NCBI RefSeq assembly: GCF_018128025.1
Contig: NZ_JAGSCS010000009.1
Location: 1-39,409 of the forward strand
Direction of reading: 5' to 3'
DNA from: Proteiniclasticum sediminis
Lineage (GTDB): Bacteria > Bacillota > Clostridia > Clostridiales > Clostridiaceae
DNA: 39,409 bases
Position numbers and translations under genes: made by a program. Below the pieces are notes generated by a model, which saw only the letters and a program-made list of their open reading frames with translations, did not search any database and was not told the DNA's origin. Shown piece by piece: positions 27,052-35,502 of the stretch (position 1 is the first letter of the stretch; every line of letters starts with the position of its first letter).

Positions 27052-28440
27052 CTAACACGTGATGATGTATTTCTTCAGCATTCTTAAGGCCTTGTCCTCG
27101 TCCACCATGGCCAGAAGTCCCAGGGCAGACAGAATATAGTGTTCATCCACCAGATACTTCGGGTGGCGGGGTTTCAGGGAGTCCAGCTCCTCTTCATGGA
27201 AAAGGGCGGCTTCCAGAATTTCCCGGGGGTGACGGGAGTTCACCAAAACTCCGCCGGTGCCGATGAGGTACGGCAGCTCCATGAGGTCTTTTCCCTCCTG
27301 GGAGTACATCATCCCCAAGGGCGAGTAGACCTGGGTCACGGTGCCGGCATGGCGGCGCATGGATAGATCCACGCAGATCTTCGCCATGGCTTCGTCAAAC
27401 TTCACGTCCTCCTCCGCCTCCGGCACAAAGTCCGTATGGTCATAGCGGCGCTTAAAGGCATTTTCCACCGCCTGATCCGGTGTTTCCACCAGGCCATAGC
27501 GCTTGAGATACCGACGTCCCGCCGCCTCATAGAGGGAAAGGGCGGAGTAGCGCATCCCCAGGTCGCCCTCCACGGTGCGTTTTGCCACGGGTTCCTCCAA
27601 TCCCCGAAGGATGACCGAGGGCTTGCTGGGTGCTCCTTCGCAGACGGAGTGGACATCGGTGGTGGCGCCGCCGATGTCAATGATGGCCAGATCCCCGATC
27701 CCATCCTCATTGCGGGTGCCCCGGGAGAAAACCTCCGCGGCCTTCAGCACCGCTGCCGGCGTGGGCATGAGGATCCCGGAGAGGAACTCCTCCACATGGA
27801 CCATGCCCTTGGCCTTGACAATATTCTTCATGAAGATCCCCCGGATGGTTTCCCGGGCAGGGGTCACATTGATGGTGTTGAGGCTGGGCATGACATTTTC
27901 CGTCATGTAGTAGTCCATGTTGCCCTCAAAAAGATCCTCGATGGCATCCTGGCAGCTCTTGTTGCCCGCCACCACGATGGGGATCTCGATGTTTCCTTCC
28001 TTTAGCATCCGGGCGTTGTGGAGGATGACCTCCTGATTCCCGCCGTCGGTGCCGCCTGCCAGAAGAATCATATCGGCCCTGGAGGTCCGGATCGCCTCCA
28101 CCTCCTTGCGGTTCAGCTGAAAGCTGTACACTTGGGTGACGCGGGCTCCGGCCCCCAGGGCCGCTCGCTTCGCGGCCTCCATGGTCAGTTCCGGCACCAA
28201 CCCGATGGCCACAATTTTTAACCCGCCTGCTGCAGATGAACAGGCGAGTTTTTTTAGATACGTTATTTCTTTCCCGGTCTTTTTCTCCAGGTCGCGAAGG
28301 GCAACCCGGTAACCCTCCATGACATCCGTGGCCACGGTGGTGTACGCTTTGGCGGTGGCGAGAATCTCATCGCCTTCGGCACTGATGGCCGTCAGCTTGG
28401 TGTAGGTGCTGCCAAAATCGATAAAAAGAAATGCCTCCAT
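27052..28440 (-). CDS. glmL: MutL/GlmL actin-fold ATPase associated with glutamate mutase
   Basis: A 462-residue ASKHA (actin/Hsp70-fold) ATPase, always encoded between glmS and glmE. Phosphate-loop motifs are FIDFGSTYTKLTA at the N-terminus and IIDIGGATTDVHSV mid-protein; another glycine-rich segment is ILLAGGTDGGNQE. Family members are thought to act as reactivating or assembly factors for the coenzyme-B12 mutase; this is family knowledge, not shown here. It starts 5 nt after the glmS stop. Confidence 0.93.
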   Translation of the reverse strand: MEAFLFIDFGSTYTKLTAISAEGDEILATAKAYTTVATDVMEGYRVALRDLEKKTGKEITYLKKLACSSAAGGLKIVAIGLVPELTMEAAKRAALGAGARVTQVYSFQLNRKEVEAIRTSRADMILLAGGTDGGNQEVILHNARMLKEGNIEIPIVVAGNKSCQDAIEDLFEGNMDYYMTENVMPSLNTINVTPARETIRGIFMKNIVKAKGMVHVEEFLSGILMPTPAAVLKAAEVFSRGTRNEDGIGDLAIIDIGGATTDVHSVCEGAPSKPSVILRGLEEPVAKRTVEGDLGMRYSALSLYEAAGRRYLKRYGLVETPDQAVENAFKRRYDHTDFVPEAEEDVKFDEAMAKICVDLSMRRHAGTVTQVYSPLGMMYSQEGKDLMELPYLIGTGGVLVNSRHPREILEAALFHEEELDSLKPRHPKYLVDEHYILSALGLLAMVDEDKALRMLKKYIITC

Positions 28441-28445
28441 AATGC

Positions 28446-28874
28446 TTATGCTCCAATAACCTCAGCGAAACCCAAATCTTCACGTAAATCCTTCAGCGCC
28501 GTTTCCACGGTGGTTCCTGGCGGGTAGACCCGGTCAAAGCCCATCTTGAGGAAACGCTGTTTCACTTCCTGAAAGTCCTGCTTGCCCACGACAATGTTTC
28601 CGCCCACATAGAGCTTGATGCCCTTCAGTCCGGCTTCGTCACACTTTTCCCGCATGCCTCTGCAGTCGATCTCGCCGTGTCCGTACAGTGAAGAGACCAT
28701 GATCACCGCGGCATCGGTTTCGATGGCGGCATTGATGAAATCCTCCTGGGGCGACAAGACGCCGATATTGACCACATCATAACCTGCTGCAGTCAGCGAA
28801 TAATCGAGGATCTTGTTTCCGACGGCATGGCAGTCTGCACCGATGACGCCGAGGACGATGGTTTTCTTACCCAT
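28446..28874 (-). CDS. glmS: Glutamate mutase sigma subunit (cobalamin-binding)
   Basis: A 142-residue Rossmann-like B12-binding subunit. The signature D14-x-H16-x2-G19 (ADCHAVG) supplies the lower axial histidine to cobalt, at the same numbers as in clostridial GlmS. The later SSLYGHGE and YVGGNIVVG segments bind the nucleotide tail. It pairs with GlmE and is the first gene of the operon, with AAGGAG upstream of the ATG. The symbol is that of the mutase, not glucosamine synthase. Confidence 0.96.
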   Translation of the reverse strand: MGKKTIVLGVIGADCHAVGNKILDYSLTAAGYDVVNIGVLSPQEDFINAAIETDAAVIMVSSLYGHGEIDCRGMREKCDEAGLKGIKLYVGGNIVVGKQDFQEVKQRFLKMGFDRVYPPGTTVETALKDLREDLGFAEVIGA

Positions 28875-28993
28875 TGTGTTTGCACACTCCTTAAAAATCG
28901 ATGAATCCGAGGGGAGGGATGAAAGAAAACATGCAGGCTTAGGGGATAGTCCCCGGTATATATTGTCACTTCTTTGTCATAACCTCTCTGTTC
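28875..28993 (-). promoter_or_regulatory. 5' leader of the glutamate-fermentation operon
   Basis: About 120 transcribed bases lie between the predicted start of transcription and glmS. A small hairpin GGGGA/TCCCC (28942-28954) lies in the middle. I see no B12-box, so a cobalamin riboswitch of known type is not supported. The leader is long enough for some regulatory structure. Confidence 0.35.
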
Positions 28994-28999
28994 AAGTTC

Positions 29000-29027
29000 A
29001 TCATACCATAAACCAAAACGGTTTCAA
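29000..29027 (-). promoter_or_regulatory. Promoter of the glmS-L-E-mal operon
   Basis: Minus-strand TTGAAA (29022-29027) and TATGAT (29000-29005) with a 16-base spacer, close to vegetative consensus. It is the only good match upstream of glmS. Confidence 0.6.
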
Positions 29028-29320
29028 GTCCCCCGGAAACGCTGAAAATCCTTGATTTTGACAGTTCTACAGGAATTTTTCTAAAGCGATGCAGTTCTCT
29101 TTCCGGTGATGAATTTTGATTCTCAAAATCTTTCAATTTGGCGTCATTGTGAAGTTTCCCCTGCAATTTTTTGGGGGAAAATGCAACTTTATCTCTTCCA
29201 TTATTCAAGGCCAAATTCGAAATTCTTCCATAATTGCCGAAAATTCAGCGGAAGGTGCAAAAAAATATTTTCTTTCCCTGACGGTCAATCCTTCAAATCT
29301 GTCCCCAAGGGATTCCCTTG

Positions 29321-29329
29321 TGCTATGAT
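29321..29329 (+). promoter_or_regulatory. Extended -10 promoter of the P1 peptidase gene
   Basis: TGCTATGAT fits an extended -10 (TGnTATnnT) element 35 bases before the start codon; no good -35 box is seen at the right distance. A TTGACA occurs further upstream near 29057 but lacks a clear -10. Confidence 0.4.
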
Positions 29330-29363
29330 GAAGTCAGAAACTATCCAAAGGAGGAGTATCTCG

Positions 29364-30317
29364 ATGATTCAGCCTATTTCCATCCATGACCTCACGGCCT
29401 TTCACCTGGGCAACGCCGAGAATACGGAAGCCGGCACAGGCTGCACCGTCATTCTATCCCCCCCGGAGGGAGCTGTCCCCGGGGTGGACGTCCGGGGCGG
29501 CGCACCGGGTACCCGGGAAACGGATCTTCTGCGCTCCGAGGAAATGATGCCCATTATCCATGCCCTGGTCCTTTCCGGAGGCAGCGCCTTCGGTCTGGAT
29601 GCCGCAGGCGGGGTCATGGCCCACCTGGAGGAAGCGGGCATCGGTTTTGACACCGGGGTCGCCAAGGTACCCATCGTCCCGGCAGCGGTACTCTTTGACC
29701 TGGCCTATGGCGACCCCCAGGTTCGTCCCGATGCCGCCATGGGAAGGACTGCGGCAAAAAACGCCCTTCTTCGAAACTACCAGGACGGTTCCTTTGGTGC
29801 TGGCGCCGGGGCCACGGTGGGAAAAATCCTCGGTCCCCAGGCAGCTATGAAATCCGGCATCGGTTCCTATGCCCTGGACATCAACGGACTGAAAATCGGC
29901 GCCGTGGTGGCGGTGAATGCCCTGGGCTCCATCTATGAGGAAGGAAAGCTTCTGGCAGGCCCCCTTCTTTCCGGAGTTCCCCAGTCCACGGAGGAACTCA
30001 TGATGACGGGACTTTCTGCAGGTTTTCCCGGAAATACCACCATCGGCTGCATCCTGACCAATGCCAAGCTGGACAAGAGCCAGGCAAACAAAATCGCCTC
30101 CATGGGCCATGACGGCTTTGCCCGGGCCATCCGGCCGGTACACACCCAGGCTGACGGCGACACCCTCTTTGTCCTGGGCAGCGGAGAGGAAAAAGCCGAT
30201 GTGAACATCCTGGGCACCCTGGGCGCCCTCGTGGTGGAGCGGGCCATCCATCGGGCCCTCCATGCTGTTTCTGATGATCCCCGGCTCCCCACGGTCAACA
30301 CCCTAAATCTTCGCTAA
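29364..30317 (+). CDS. P1-family (S58) peptidase, NylC-like
   Basis: A 317-residue Ntn-hydrolase-like aminopeptidase/amidase of the DmpA/NylC family. Motifs include GCTVIL near the N-terminus, ALVLSGGSAFGLDAAGG, and the cleavage site GNTTIGCILTNA followed by MGHDGFARAI and VHTQADGDTLF. The predicted self-cleavage is between N224 and T225, leaving T225 as nucleophile; this asparagine-threonine pair is that of the 6-aminohexanoate-oligomer hydrolase type rather than the serine of DmpA. The ATG at 29364 follows a strong AAAGGAGGAG; longer forms start in the intergenic region. The gene is divergent from glmS and ends in a strong shared terminator. Its natural substrate is unknown. Confidence 0.9.
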   Translation: MIQPISIHDLTAFHLGNAENTEAGTGCTVILSPPEGAVPGVDVRGGAPGTRETDLLRSEEMMPIIHALVLSGGSAFGLDAAGGVMAHLEEAGIGFDTGVAKVPIVPAAVLFDLAYGDPQVRPDAAMGRTAAKNALLRNYQDGSFGAGAGATVGKILGPQAAMKSGIGSYALDINGLKIGAVVAVNALGSIYEEGKLLAGPLLSGVPQSTEELMMTGLSAGFPGNTTIGCILTNAKLDKSQANKIASMGHDGFARAIRPVHTQADGDTLFVLGSGEEKADVNILGTLGALVVERAIHRALHAVSDDPRLPTVNTLNLR

Positions 30318-30321
30318 CAAA

Positions 30322-30347
30322 AGCCCCCGAGGTTTCCCTCGGGGGCT
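30322..30347. terminator. Bidirectional terminator
   Basis: A perfect 11-bp G+C-rich stem (30322-30332 with 30337-30347) with a TTTC loop lies between two convergent genes. On the plus strand it is followed by TTG and on the minus strand by TTTTG, so it serves both the peptidase and the phosphate transporter. Confidence 0.85.
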
Positions 30348-30358
30348 TTGTCTATACC

Positions 30359-31966
30359 TTAGTCTCTTTCGTGGATTTCCGCAATGGTGTCGGCGATATT
30401 CTTGGAATGATCGCCCACGCGCTCCAGGTTGGAGATGAGATCCAGGAAGAGGATTCCGGCCAGGGCCGTGCATCGGCCGGCGTTGAGACGCTTGATGTGC
30501 GCATCGCGGTATTCCCGCTGCAGCTCATCGATTCTGCGCTCCGTCTGCTCGATGGAAATGGCTTTGGCCTTGTCGTTGTTTTTATAGCTTTCAATGGCGG
30601 TGTCCAGGGCAAGAACCGTATAGTTATAGATGGACTTCAGTTCTTCCCGTCCTTCTTCCGTGAGGTCCACATGCTTGCGGTAGCGTTCCTCCGCCAGCTC
30701 CATGATGTTCTCTGCATGGTCGCCGATCCGCTCGATGTCATTGATGACGTGGTAGGTATCGCCGATGCGGCGGAACTCATTGACATCCAGGTCGCTGCTG
30801 GACAGTTCCACCAGGAAGTTCGTGATGATTTCCGTCACTTCATTGATCCGAGCTTCATTCTTCATGACCAGATCATGGGTGTCGATCTCGTTATTGATGA
30901 AGGCTTCCGTTGCCAGACGCACATTTTCTTTAGCCAGCTCGGCCAGCTTCACCGTTTCCAGGATCACCTGACCTTCAGCGATGGTGGGTGTCTGAAGAAG
31001 TCTGCGGTCCAGGATCTCATTGACCCGGTCCTCTTCCTTGCCCACGATGGCGTTGGACATCTTGATGAGCATACCGGCGAAGGGCAGGAGCACGAGGGTA
31101 TTGGAAACATTGAAGATTAAGTGGAAGAAAGAGATCTGGAGCTTCACGCTGGACGGAGCCATGAAGGTGACCAGCTTCATCAGGTAGGGGCCCAGGGGCA
31201 GGAAGATCACCGTACCGATGACGTTGAAGAGCAGATGGATTACAGCTGCTTTTCTCGCCATCTTATTGGCCGTGATGGAAGACAGGAGCGCCGTGATACA
31301 AGTTCCGATGTTGGCACCCAGAATCATCGGGTAAGCCACTTCGATATTGATCGACCCTGTGGTGGTCAAGGCGATGAGGATACCTGTGGTGGCAGAGCTG
31401 GACTGAATGATCAGGGTGATGCCCACCCCAATGAGGAGTCCCAGGTACCATTTATGACCAATGGCAATGATCAGGTTCTTAAAGGTTTCGGAATCCCGGA
31501 GAGGATGCATGGCATCGCTCATGAGGCTCATGCCCAGCATGAGGATACCGAAGCCCAGAAGAATGCTGGCCACATCTCTTCGCTTCTTGGCCTTGGCAAA
31601 GAGGAAGAGGACAGAGCCAGAGAAGAGGAGCAGGGGAACCAGCCAATCGATATTCACCGACACCAGGAATGCGGTGACGGTGGTTCCGATGTTGGCGCCC
31701 ATGATGACGCCGGTGGCCTGGGCCAGATTCATGAGCCCGGAGTTCACGAAGCCCACCACCATCACCGTGGTGGCCGAGCTGGATTGAATGAGCGCCGTGA
31801 CTACTGCTCCGACAAAAACAGCACTTAATGGATTGGATGTGACTTTTTCCAAAATGAACTTCAGCTTGGAGCCTGCAGCGTTCTCCAGACCGTCGCCCAT
31901 CATCTTCATGCCGTACAGGAAGAGTCCGAGGCCGCCGGCCAGAGCAATGATCATATTAATATCCAA
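30359..31966 (-). CDS. Na+/phosphate cotransporter with PhoU-like C-terminal domain
   Basis: A 535-residue inner-membrane protein of the Na/Pi-II family. The membrane half has two inverted repeats, each carrying the diagnostic QSSSATT motif (residues 61-67 and 188-194), with GANIGTTVTA and GANIGTCITA after them. The C-terminal about 210 residues are helical and PhoU-like (ending in LERVGDHSKNIADTI). The TTG at 31966 is chosen because GGAGGT lies six bases upstream; an upstream ATG lacks a site and an internal ATG lies four codons in. A Pho-box-like palindrome over the promoter suggests induction by phosphate limitation. Confidence 0.92.
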   Translation of the reverse strand: MDINMIIALAGGLGLFLYGMKMMGDGLENAAGSKLKFILEKVTSNPLSAVFVGAVVTALIQSSSATTVMVVGFVNSGLMNLAQATGVIMGANIGTTVTAFLVSVNIDWLVPLLLFSGSVLFLFAKAKKRRDVASILLGFGILMLGMSLMSDAMHPLRDSETFKNLIIAIGHKWYLGLLIGVGITLIIQSSSATTGILIALTTTGSINIEVAYPMILGANIGTCITALLSSITANKMARKAAVIHLLFNVIGTVIFLPLGPYLMKLVTFMAPSSVKLQISFFHLIFNVSNTLVLLPFAGMLIKMSNAIVGKEEDRVNEILDRRLLQTPTIAEGQVILETVKLAELAKENVRLATEAFINNEIDTHDLVMKNEARINEVTEIITNFLVELSSSDLDVNEFRRIGDTYHVINDIERIGDHAENIMELAEERYRKHVDLTEEGREELKSIYNYTVLALDTAIESYKNNDKAKAISIEQTERRIDELQREYRDAHIKRLNAGRCTALAGILFLDLISNLERVGDHSKNIADTIAEIHERD

Positions 31967-32003
31967 AAGAATACCTCCAAAAATGACGTATATTTCCTCA
32001 AAT

Positions 32004-32032
32004 ATCATACTCCAAATTGAAATCCATGTTAA
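32004..32032 (-). promoter_or_regulatory. Promoter of the Na+/phosphate cotransporter
   Basis: Minus-strand TTAACA (32027-32032) and TATGAT (32004-32009) with a 17-base spacer, about 40 bases before the TTG start. Confidence 0.5.
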
Positions 32033-32057
32033 CAGGGTGTTACAAGATTTAACATGG
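32024..32057. promoter_or_regulatory. Pho-box-like palindrome
   Basis: A perfect 9-bp inverted repeat (CCATGTTAA 32024-32032 with TTAACATGG 32049-32057) overlaps the -35 box. On the plus strand it contains TTAACA (32029), TTACA (32040) and TTAACA (32049), similar to the TTAACA-type repeats bound by PhoP in Firmicutes, though the second spacing is 9 rather than 11. Assignment to PhoP is inference from the neighbouring gene. Confidence 0.4.
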
Positions 32058-32206
32058 AATTAACCAAAATCACCTTCGAGCCGAAGCCTTGATTTTCAGA
32101 CATTTCACCCTTTTTCTCCGGAGATGTAATCCTTTCAAGCCTAAGGGGATTTAACCTGATCTTTACTTTTCTGCCCTCTTCCATTCCTGAATTTCGTGCA
32201 TAAGAA

Positions 32207-32229
32207 AACCCTGGAAAACTTCCAGGGTT
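32207..32229 (-). terminator. Terminator after rpsI
   Basis: A perfect 10-bp stem (AACCCTGGAA 32207-32216 with TTCCAGGGTT 32220-32229), with the minus strand continuing into TTCTT, just past the rpsI stop codon. Confidence 0.8.
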
Positions 32230-32240
32230 TAAAAGCCGTA

Positions 32241-32633
32241 TTATCTCTTGGAGAACTGTGGGCTCTTTCTGGCCTTCTTCAGACCGTACTTCTTTCTTTC
32301 CTTCATTCTTGGATCTCTGGTCAAGAATCCGGCTCTCTTCAGCTCGCCTCTCAGGGTCTCATCGGCCTTGAGCAGTGCTCTGGAGATTCCGTGACGGATT
32401 GCGCCGGCCTGGCCGGAGATTCCACCGCCATGAACGTTCACGAGAACGTCATAGGAATTCTTGGTGTTGGTCAGAACCAGCGGCTGATTGACGATGGTTC
32501 TCAGGGTCTCAAGTCCGAAATAGTTCTCGATATCCCGCTTGTTGATGGTTACATTTCCTGATCCTGGAACCAAACGAACTCTGGCGACAGACTTCTTTCT
32601 TCTACCGGTTCCCAAATATTGTACTTTTGCCAT
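32241..32633 (-). CDS. rpsI: 30S ribosomal protein S9
   Basis: A 130-residue ribosomal protein of normal bacterial length. The N-terminus, [16 protein letters not shown], and the basic C-terminal tail ending PQFSKR, which reaches the P-site tRNA, are diagnostic. It follows rplM by 20 nt with a GGAGGAGG site, forming the usual L13-S9 operon. Confidence 0.98.
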   Translation of the reverse strand: MAKVQYLGTGRRKKSVARVRLVPGSGNVTINKRDIENYFGLETLRTIVNQPLVLTNTKNSYDVLVNVHGGGISGQAGAIRHGISRALLKADETLRGELKRAGFLTRDPRMKERKKYGLKKARKSPQFSKR

Positions 32634-32653
32634 TTGTTATTCCTCCTCCCAGA

Positions 32654-33088
32654 CTAGTACTTGAGCTCAAGAACTTCTGGGTTCTGAGCTGCATGAGGAT
32701 GATTTTCTCCTCTGTACACTTTGAGTTTCTTTGCCATGCTTCTTCCGAGGGATCCCTTGGGAAGCATTCTGCGAACAGCTTCCTGGAATGCCAGTTCTGG
32801 CTTCTTGGCAAGAACTTCTCTGTAAGGAGTCTCCTTCAGTCCGCCTGGATAGTTGGAGTGGTGTCTCATCATTTTCTGATCCAGCTTCTTACCGGTCAGG
32901 ACAACCTTCTCGGCATTGATGATGATGACGAAATCTCCAGTATCCACGTTGGGGGTGAATTCAGGCTTGTTCTTTCCTCTTAAAACGGATGCAACCTGGC
33001 TGGCCACTCTACCGAGAGGTTTGCCTGCAGCATCAACAACATACCACTTGGTCTGGAATGTTCCTGGCTTTGCGATGTATGACTTCAT
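32654..33088 (-). CDS. rplM: 50S ribosomal protein L13
   Basis: A 144-residue ribosomal protein. [31 protein letters not shown] and [20 protein letters not shown] are family-typical. The ATG at 33088 has GGAGG seven bases upstream and gives the normal L13 length; the longer frame from 33112 would add eight residues without a site. It is preceded by a consensus promoter and a structured leader. Confidence 0.97.
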   Translation of the reverse strand: MKSYIAKPGTFQTKWYVVDAAGKPLGRVASQVASVLRGKNKPEFTPNVDTGDFVIIINAEKVVLTGKKLDQKMMRHHSNYPGGLKETPYREVLAKKPELAFQEAVRRMLPKGSLGRSMAKKLKVYRGENHPHAAQNPEVLELKY

Positions 33089-33152
33089 TTCTTTCCTCCC
33101 GAAACTCCACAATTGGGGTTCCTACTAAAATTCATTCTTAGGTTTTACTCCA

Positions 33153-33184
33153 TTGTGTGATCCGGGGCTAGTGGATCCACACAA
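33153..33184 (-). promoter_or_regulatory. Hairpin in the rplM-rpsI leader
   Basis: An 11-12-bp stem with one bulge (TTGTGTGATCC 33153-33163 with GGATCCACACAA 33173-33184) lies in the roughly 110-nt leader of rplM. L13 leaders of Firmicutes are known to be structured and thought to be autoregulatory; whether this hairpin belongs to that family needs a covariance-model match. Confidence 0.4.
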
Positions 33185-33203
33185 ACTTAATGCAAACAGA
33201 AAT

Positions 33204-33232
33204 ATTATAGTCCACCTACCACTTGGTGTCAA
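33204..33232 (-). promoter_or_regulatory. Promoter of rplM-rpsI
   Basis: Minus-strand TTGACA (33227-33232) and TATAAT (33204-33209) with a 17-base spacer: a perfect vegetative consensus, as expected for a ribosomal protein operon. Confidence 0.85.
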
Positions 33233-33340
33233 TCCTATTCGTTTGCACTTTCTGATACCTAAATATTATAACCGATATCGCCCTTAAAGGAAAGCCCTTT
33301 TCCCATTTTCTCCCGGGCATTTTCCGGAGATTTTCCGGAA

Positions 33341-35338
33341 TTACTCCATTTTAAACTGCTTCACCAGAACCCCCAGGGCATCGGCCAGTTCCGCCTGGCT
33401 CTGAGCGGTTTTCGCAATCTCTTCCAGCGCCTTTGCCGTTTCCTCCGTGGTACGTCCGATCTCCACGGAGGAGGCGGCTCCTTCTTCAATGTTGGAGACC
33501 ATTTCCTCCAGGGTGCGGTTCACTTCATGGATGGATTCGGCGATCTGCCGGCTGCCTTCTTCAAACTCTTCCGTGAGCTCCTTGACGAAACGGGCATCCT
33601 CGGCATACTGGTCGCTGGTCTCCTCTAAGGTGTCGTAGTCCTGGGTGACCTTGGTGTCGATGAAGTGCAGGATTTCTTCCGCATTGCGGGTGAGTCGGCC
33701 CACGGCCGTCTTCACGTCCTTGATGACCCCCTGAATGTTCTTGGCCGTGTCGTTGGAGTACTCCGCCAGGCGTCTTACCTCATCGGCCACCACGGCAAAG
33801 CCTCGGCCGTGTTCTCCCGCCCGAGCCGCTTCAATGGCGGCATTGAGGGCAAGAAGATTCGTTTGTCCCGCGATCTGGGTAATGACCTCCGTCATGGCGG
33901 CGATTTCCTCCACCACGGCGGTGTCGGCGATGGCATTTTTGATTTCCTCATTTTTAGCCCGGTAGATTTCATGGGCGGTTTTCTTGGAGGCTGCAGCCGA
34001 CATCTTCAGCGTTTCGGCCCGTTCCTCGATTTCTTTGACCTTGGCATTGCCGCCCAGGGCTTTCTCATGGAGAACCTCCGACGCATGGCCGATCTCGGAA
34101 CTGGTGGCCCCCACTTCTTCCATGGAGGCGCTGGATTCCTCGAGGCCCGAGGCGATGGTTTCCATGGCCGAGCTGATGTTCTGGCCTTGAGCCGTGACTT
34201 CCTCCACGCCGGCGGAAAGCTCCTGGCTGGTCATGGTGCTGATGGCCACAGCTTCATGGACGCTGCCCACCAGATCCCGCAGCTTGTTCACCATTTCCTG
34301 GAAAGCTACGTAGAGCTGACCGATTTCGTCCTGATTCTTTCCCTTCCCCTCCACGGTGAGATCGCCATCAGCGACCTTTCGGGTCATGTCCACCAGACCG
34401 CTCAGGGGTTTCAGGATGCGGGTGAGGAGAAGGAAGATGAGGAGAGCGACACCCAGGGAAGCTCCCAGAGAGAAGAGATAGAGGCTTCCCCGCATGACCT
34501 TTAGATCCGATACAGAGGCACTGCGGTCATGGATCATCTTGATGTATCCCTTCACATTGCCCTGAAAATCCTTAAAGGGCACCAGAATGACGCCGTAGTT
34601 TTCGTCCTTGGCCACTTCAAAGAGCGTTTCCCCGGCGGCCACACGGCCTTCCGTATCGGGGGATATGGCCCATTGATCCTCGGCCCCGGTCTTGGCCAGC
34701 AGGGTGCTGGCTTCCTCGGCTTTGCCGAAGGTATAGATATAGTATTCTCCGGGAGCCTGCTCCTGGAGCGACTTTAGAAAGACGTCACCAAATTCCAGTC
34801 CATACTCCACAGAGCCCACATGGACCGTATCCTTGAACACGGGGACCACCACGCGGAAGCCATAGCCTGCCCCGCCTTTTTCCAGCCCCATGACCACCTT
34901 TTTCGTCCGATTGGCCGTGGTGATGGTCAGTCTGGTCATGGCCAGATTGTCGCCAAACTGCTCCGGACTATGGACCCGGAGAAATGACGTGGCGTCGGGA
35001 AGATGGAAGTGGAATTGGGGAACATTGACCTTCACGGCGTCGTACCCTGGCTGGACGGCCGCCAAAAGCCCCGCGCGGTCACGCTTGGCAAAAAGCTCCA
35101 CCACCTGGGGGTTTCGGGCAATGCTCAGGATGGACAGCCTGGCGGATTCTAGCTGGTCATCCATGCTGGCATGGACGATGTGGCTCACCGAGGCATTGTA
35201 GATCTTCTCATTTTCCATGAGAATGTGCTCCGCGCGGCTCACCGCGTAGGTCGAAAAGATCATGAAAAAGAGCAGGACAGCGAGTCCCAGGCTGACAAAG
35301 AGCTTGGTGCGGATTTTGAGCTTGCGGTAAAACTTCAT
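33341..35338 (-). CDS. Methyl-accepting chemotaxis protein with dCache_3-type sensor
   Basis: A 665-residue membrane chemoreceptor. TM1 is at about 13-33; an extracellular double-Cache sensor at about 40-275 contains the typical [16 protein letters not shown] and [11 protein letters not shown]2 is at about 285-307, HAMP at about 307-360, and the cytoplasmic methyl-accepting signalling domain ends at about 640. The conserved hairpin tip [18 protein letters not shown], which contacts CheA/CheW, is intact. The ATG at 35338 is chosen for its GGAGGAA seven bases upstream; the frame extends seven codons further without a site. The gene is inserted between truA and rplM, which are normally adjacent in Firmicutes. 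A FliA/SigD-type promoter lies upstream. The ligand is unknown. Confidence 0.94.
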   Translation of the reverse strand: MKFYRKLKIRTKLFVSLGLAVLLFFMIFSTYAVSRAEHILMENEKIYNASVSHIVHASMDDQLESARLSILSIARNPQVVELFAKRDRAGLLAAVQPGYDAVKVNVPQFHFHLPDATSFLRVHSPEQFGDNLAMTRLTITTANRTKKVVMGLEKGGAGYGFRVVVPVFKDTVHVGSVEYGLEFGDVFLKSLQEQAPGEYYIYTFGKAEEASTLLAKTGAEDQWAISPDTEGRVAAGETLFEVAKDENYGVILVPFKDFQGNVKGYIKMIHDRSASVSDLKVMRGSLYLFSLGASLGVALLIFLLLTRILKPLSGLVDMTRKVADGDLTVEGKGKNQDEIGQLYVAFQEMVNKLRDLVGSVHEAVAISTMTSQELSAGVEEVTAQGQNISSAMETIASGLEESSASMEEVGATSSEIGHASEVLHEKALGGNAKVKEIEERAETLKMSAAASKKTAHEIYRAKNEEIKNAIADTAVVEEIAAMTEVITQIAGQTNLLALNAAIEAARAGEHGRGFAVVADEVRRLAEYSNDTAKNIQGVIKDVKTAVGRLTRNAEEILHFIDTKVTQDYDTLEETSDQYAEDARFVKELTEEFEEGSRQIAESIHEVNRTLEEMVSNIEEGAASSVEIGRTTEETAKALEEIAKTAQSQAELADALGVLVKQFKME

Positions 35339-35371
35339 GTTATTCCTCCGATGTGTCATTTCCAGTTCTTC

Positions 35372-35392
35372 CTCCTGATGTTCAGTCAGGAG
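35372..35392 (-). promoter_or_regulatory. Second hairpin in the chemoreceptor leader
   Basis: A perfect 7-bp stem (CTCCTGA 35372-35378 with TCAGGAG 35386-35392) lies between the larger hairpin and the Shine-Dalgarno. One arm is itself AGGAG-like, so the fold could hide a decoy ribosome-binding sequence. Confidence 0.35.
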
Positions 35393-35393
35393 A

Positions 35394-35434
35394 AAACCCC
35401 AGCGGAAGATCCAAGGATCATAAGCTAGGGGTTT
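35394..35434 (-). terminator. Terminator/attenuator between truA and the chemoreceptor
   Basis: A long hairpin: AAACCCC (35394-35400) pairs with GGGGTTT (35428-35434), extended by AGC/GCT and an inner GATCC/GGATC. On the minus strand it runs into TTTTCTCC. It ends the truA operon, yet it also lies downstream of the predicted chemoreceptor start site, so it may attenuate that transcript. Confidence 0.6.
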
Positions 35435-35450
35435 GAACTTCCTCTATTCT

Positions 35451-35476
35451 ACATCGGTGATTTCTAATGAGATTTA
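35451..35476 (-). promoter_or_regulatory. SigD/FliA-type promoter of the chemoreceptor
   Basis: Minus-strand TAAA (35473-35476), 14 bases, then ACCGATGT (35451-35458). The flagellar sigma consensus is TAAA-N14-16-GCCGATAT; six of eight -10 bases match. Chemoreceptor genes are classical members of this regulon. Confidence 0.55.
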
Positions 35477-35502
35477 AGCCACACTGAAGATTTTCATGAA
35501 CT

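Noticed and set aside
28875-29030. Cobalamin riboswitch in front of glmS
   Set aside because: The leader is too short for a complete element and I find no B12-box; only a small hairpin is seen.
28966-29214. 82-codon minus-strand frame between glmS and the peptidase gene
   Set aside because: Covers both predicted promoters, has no ribosome-binding site and low-complexity content; more likely intergenic.
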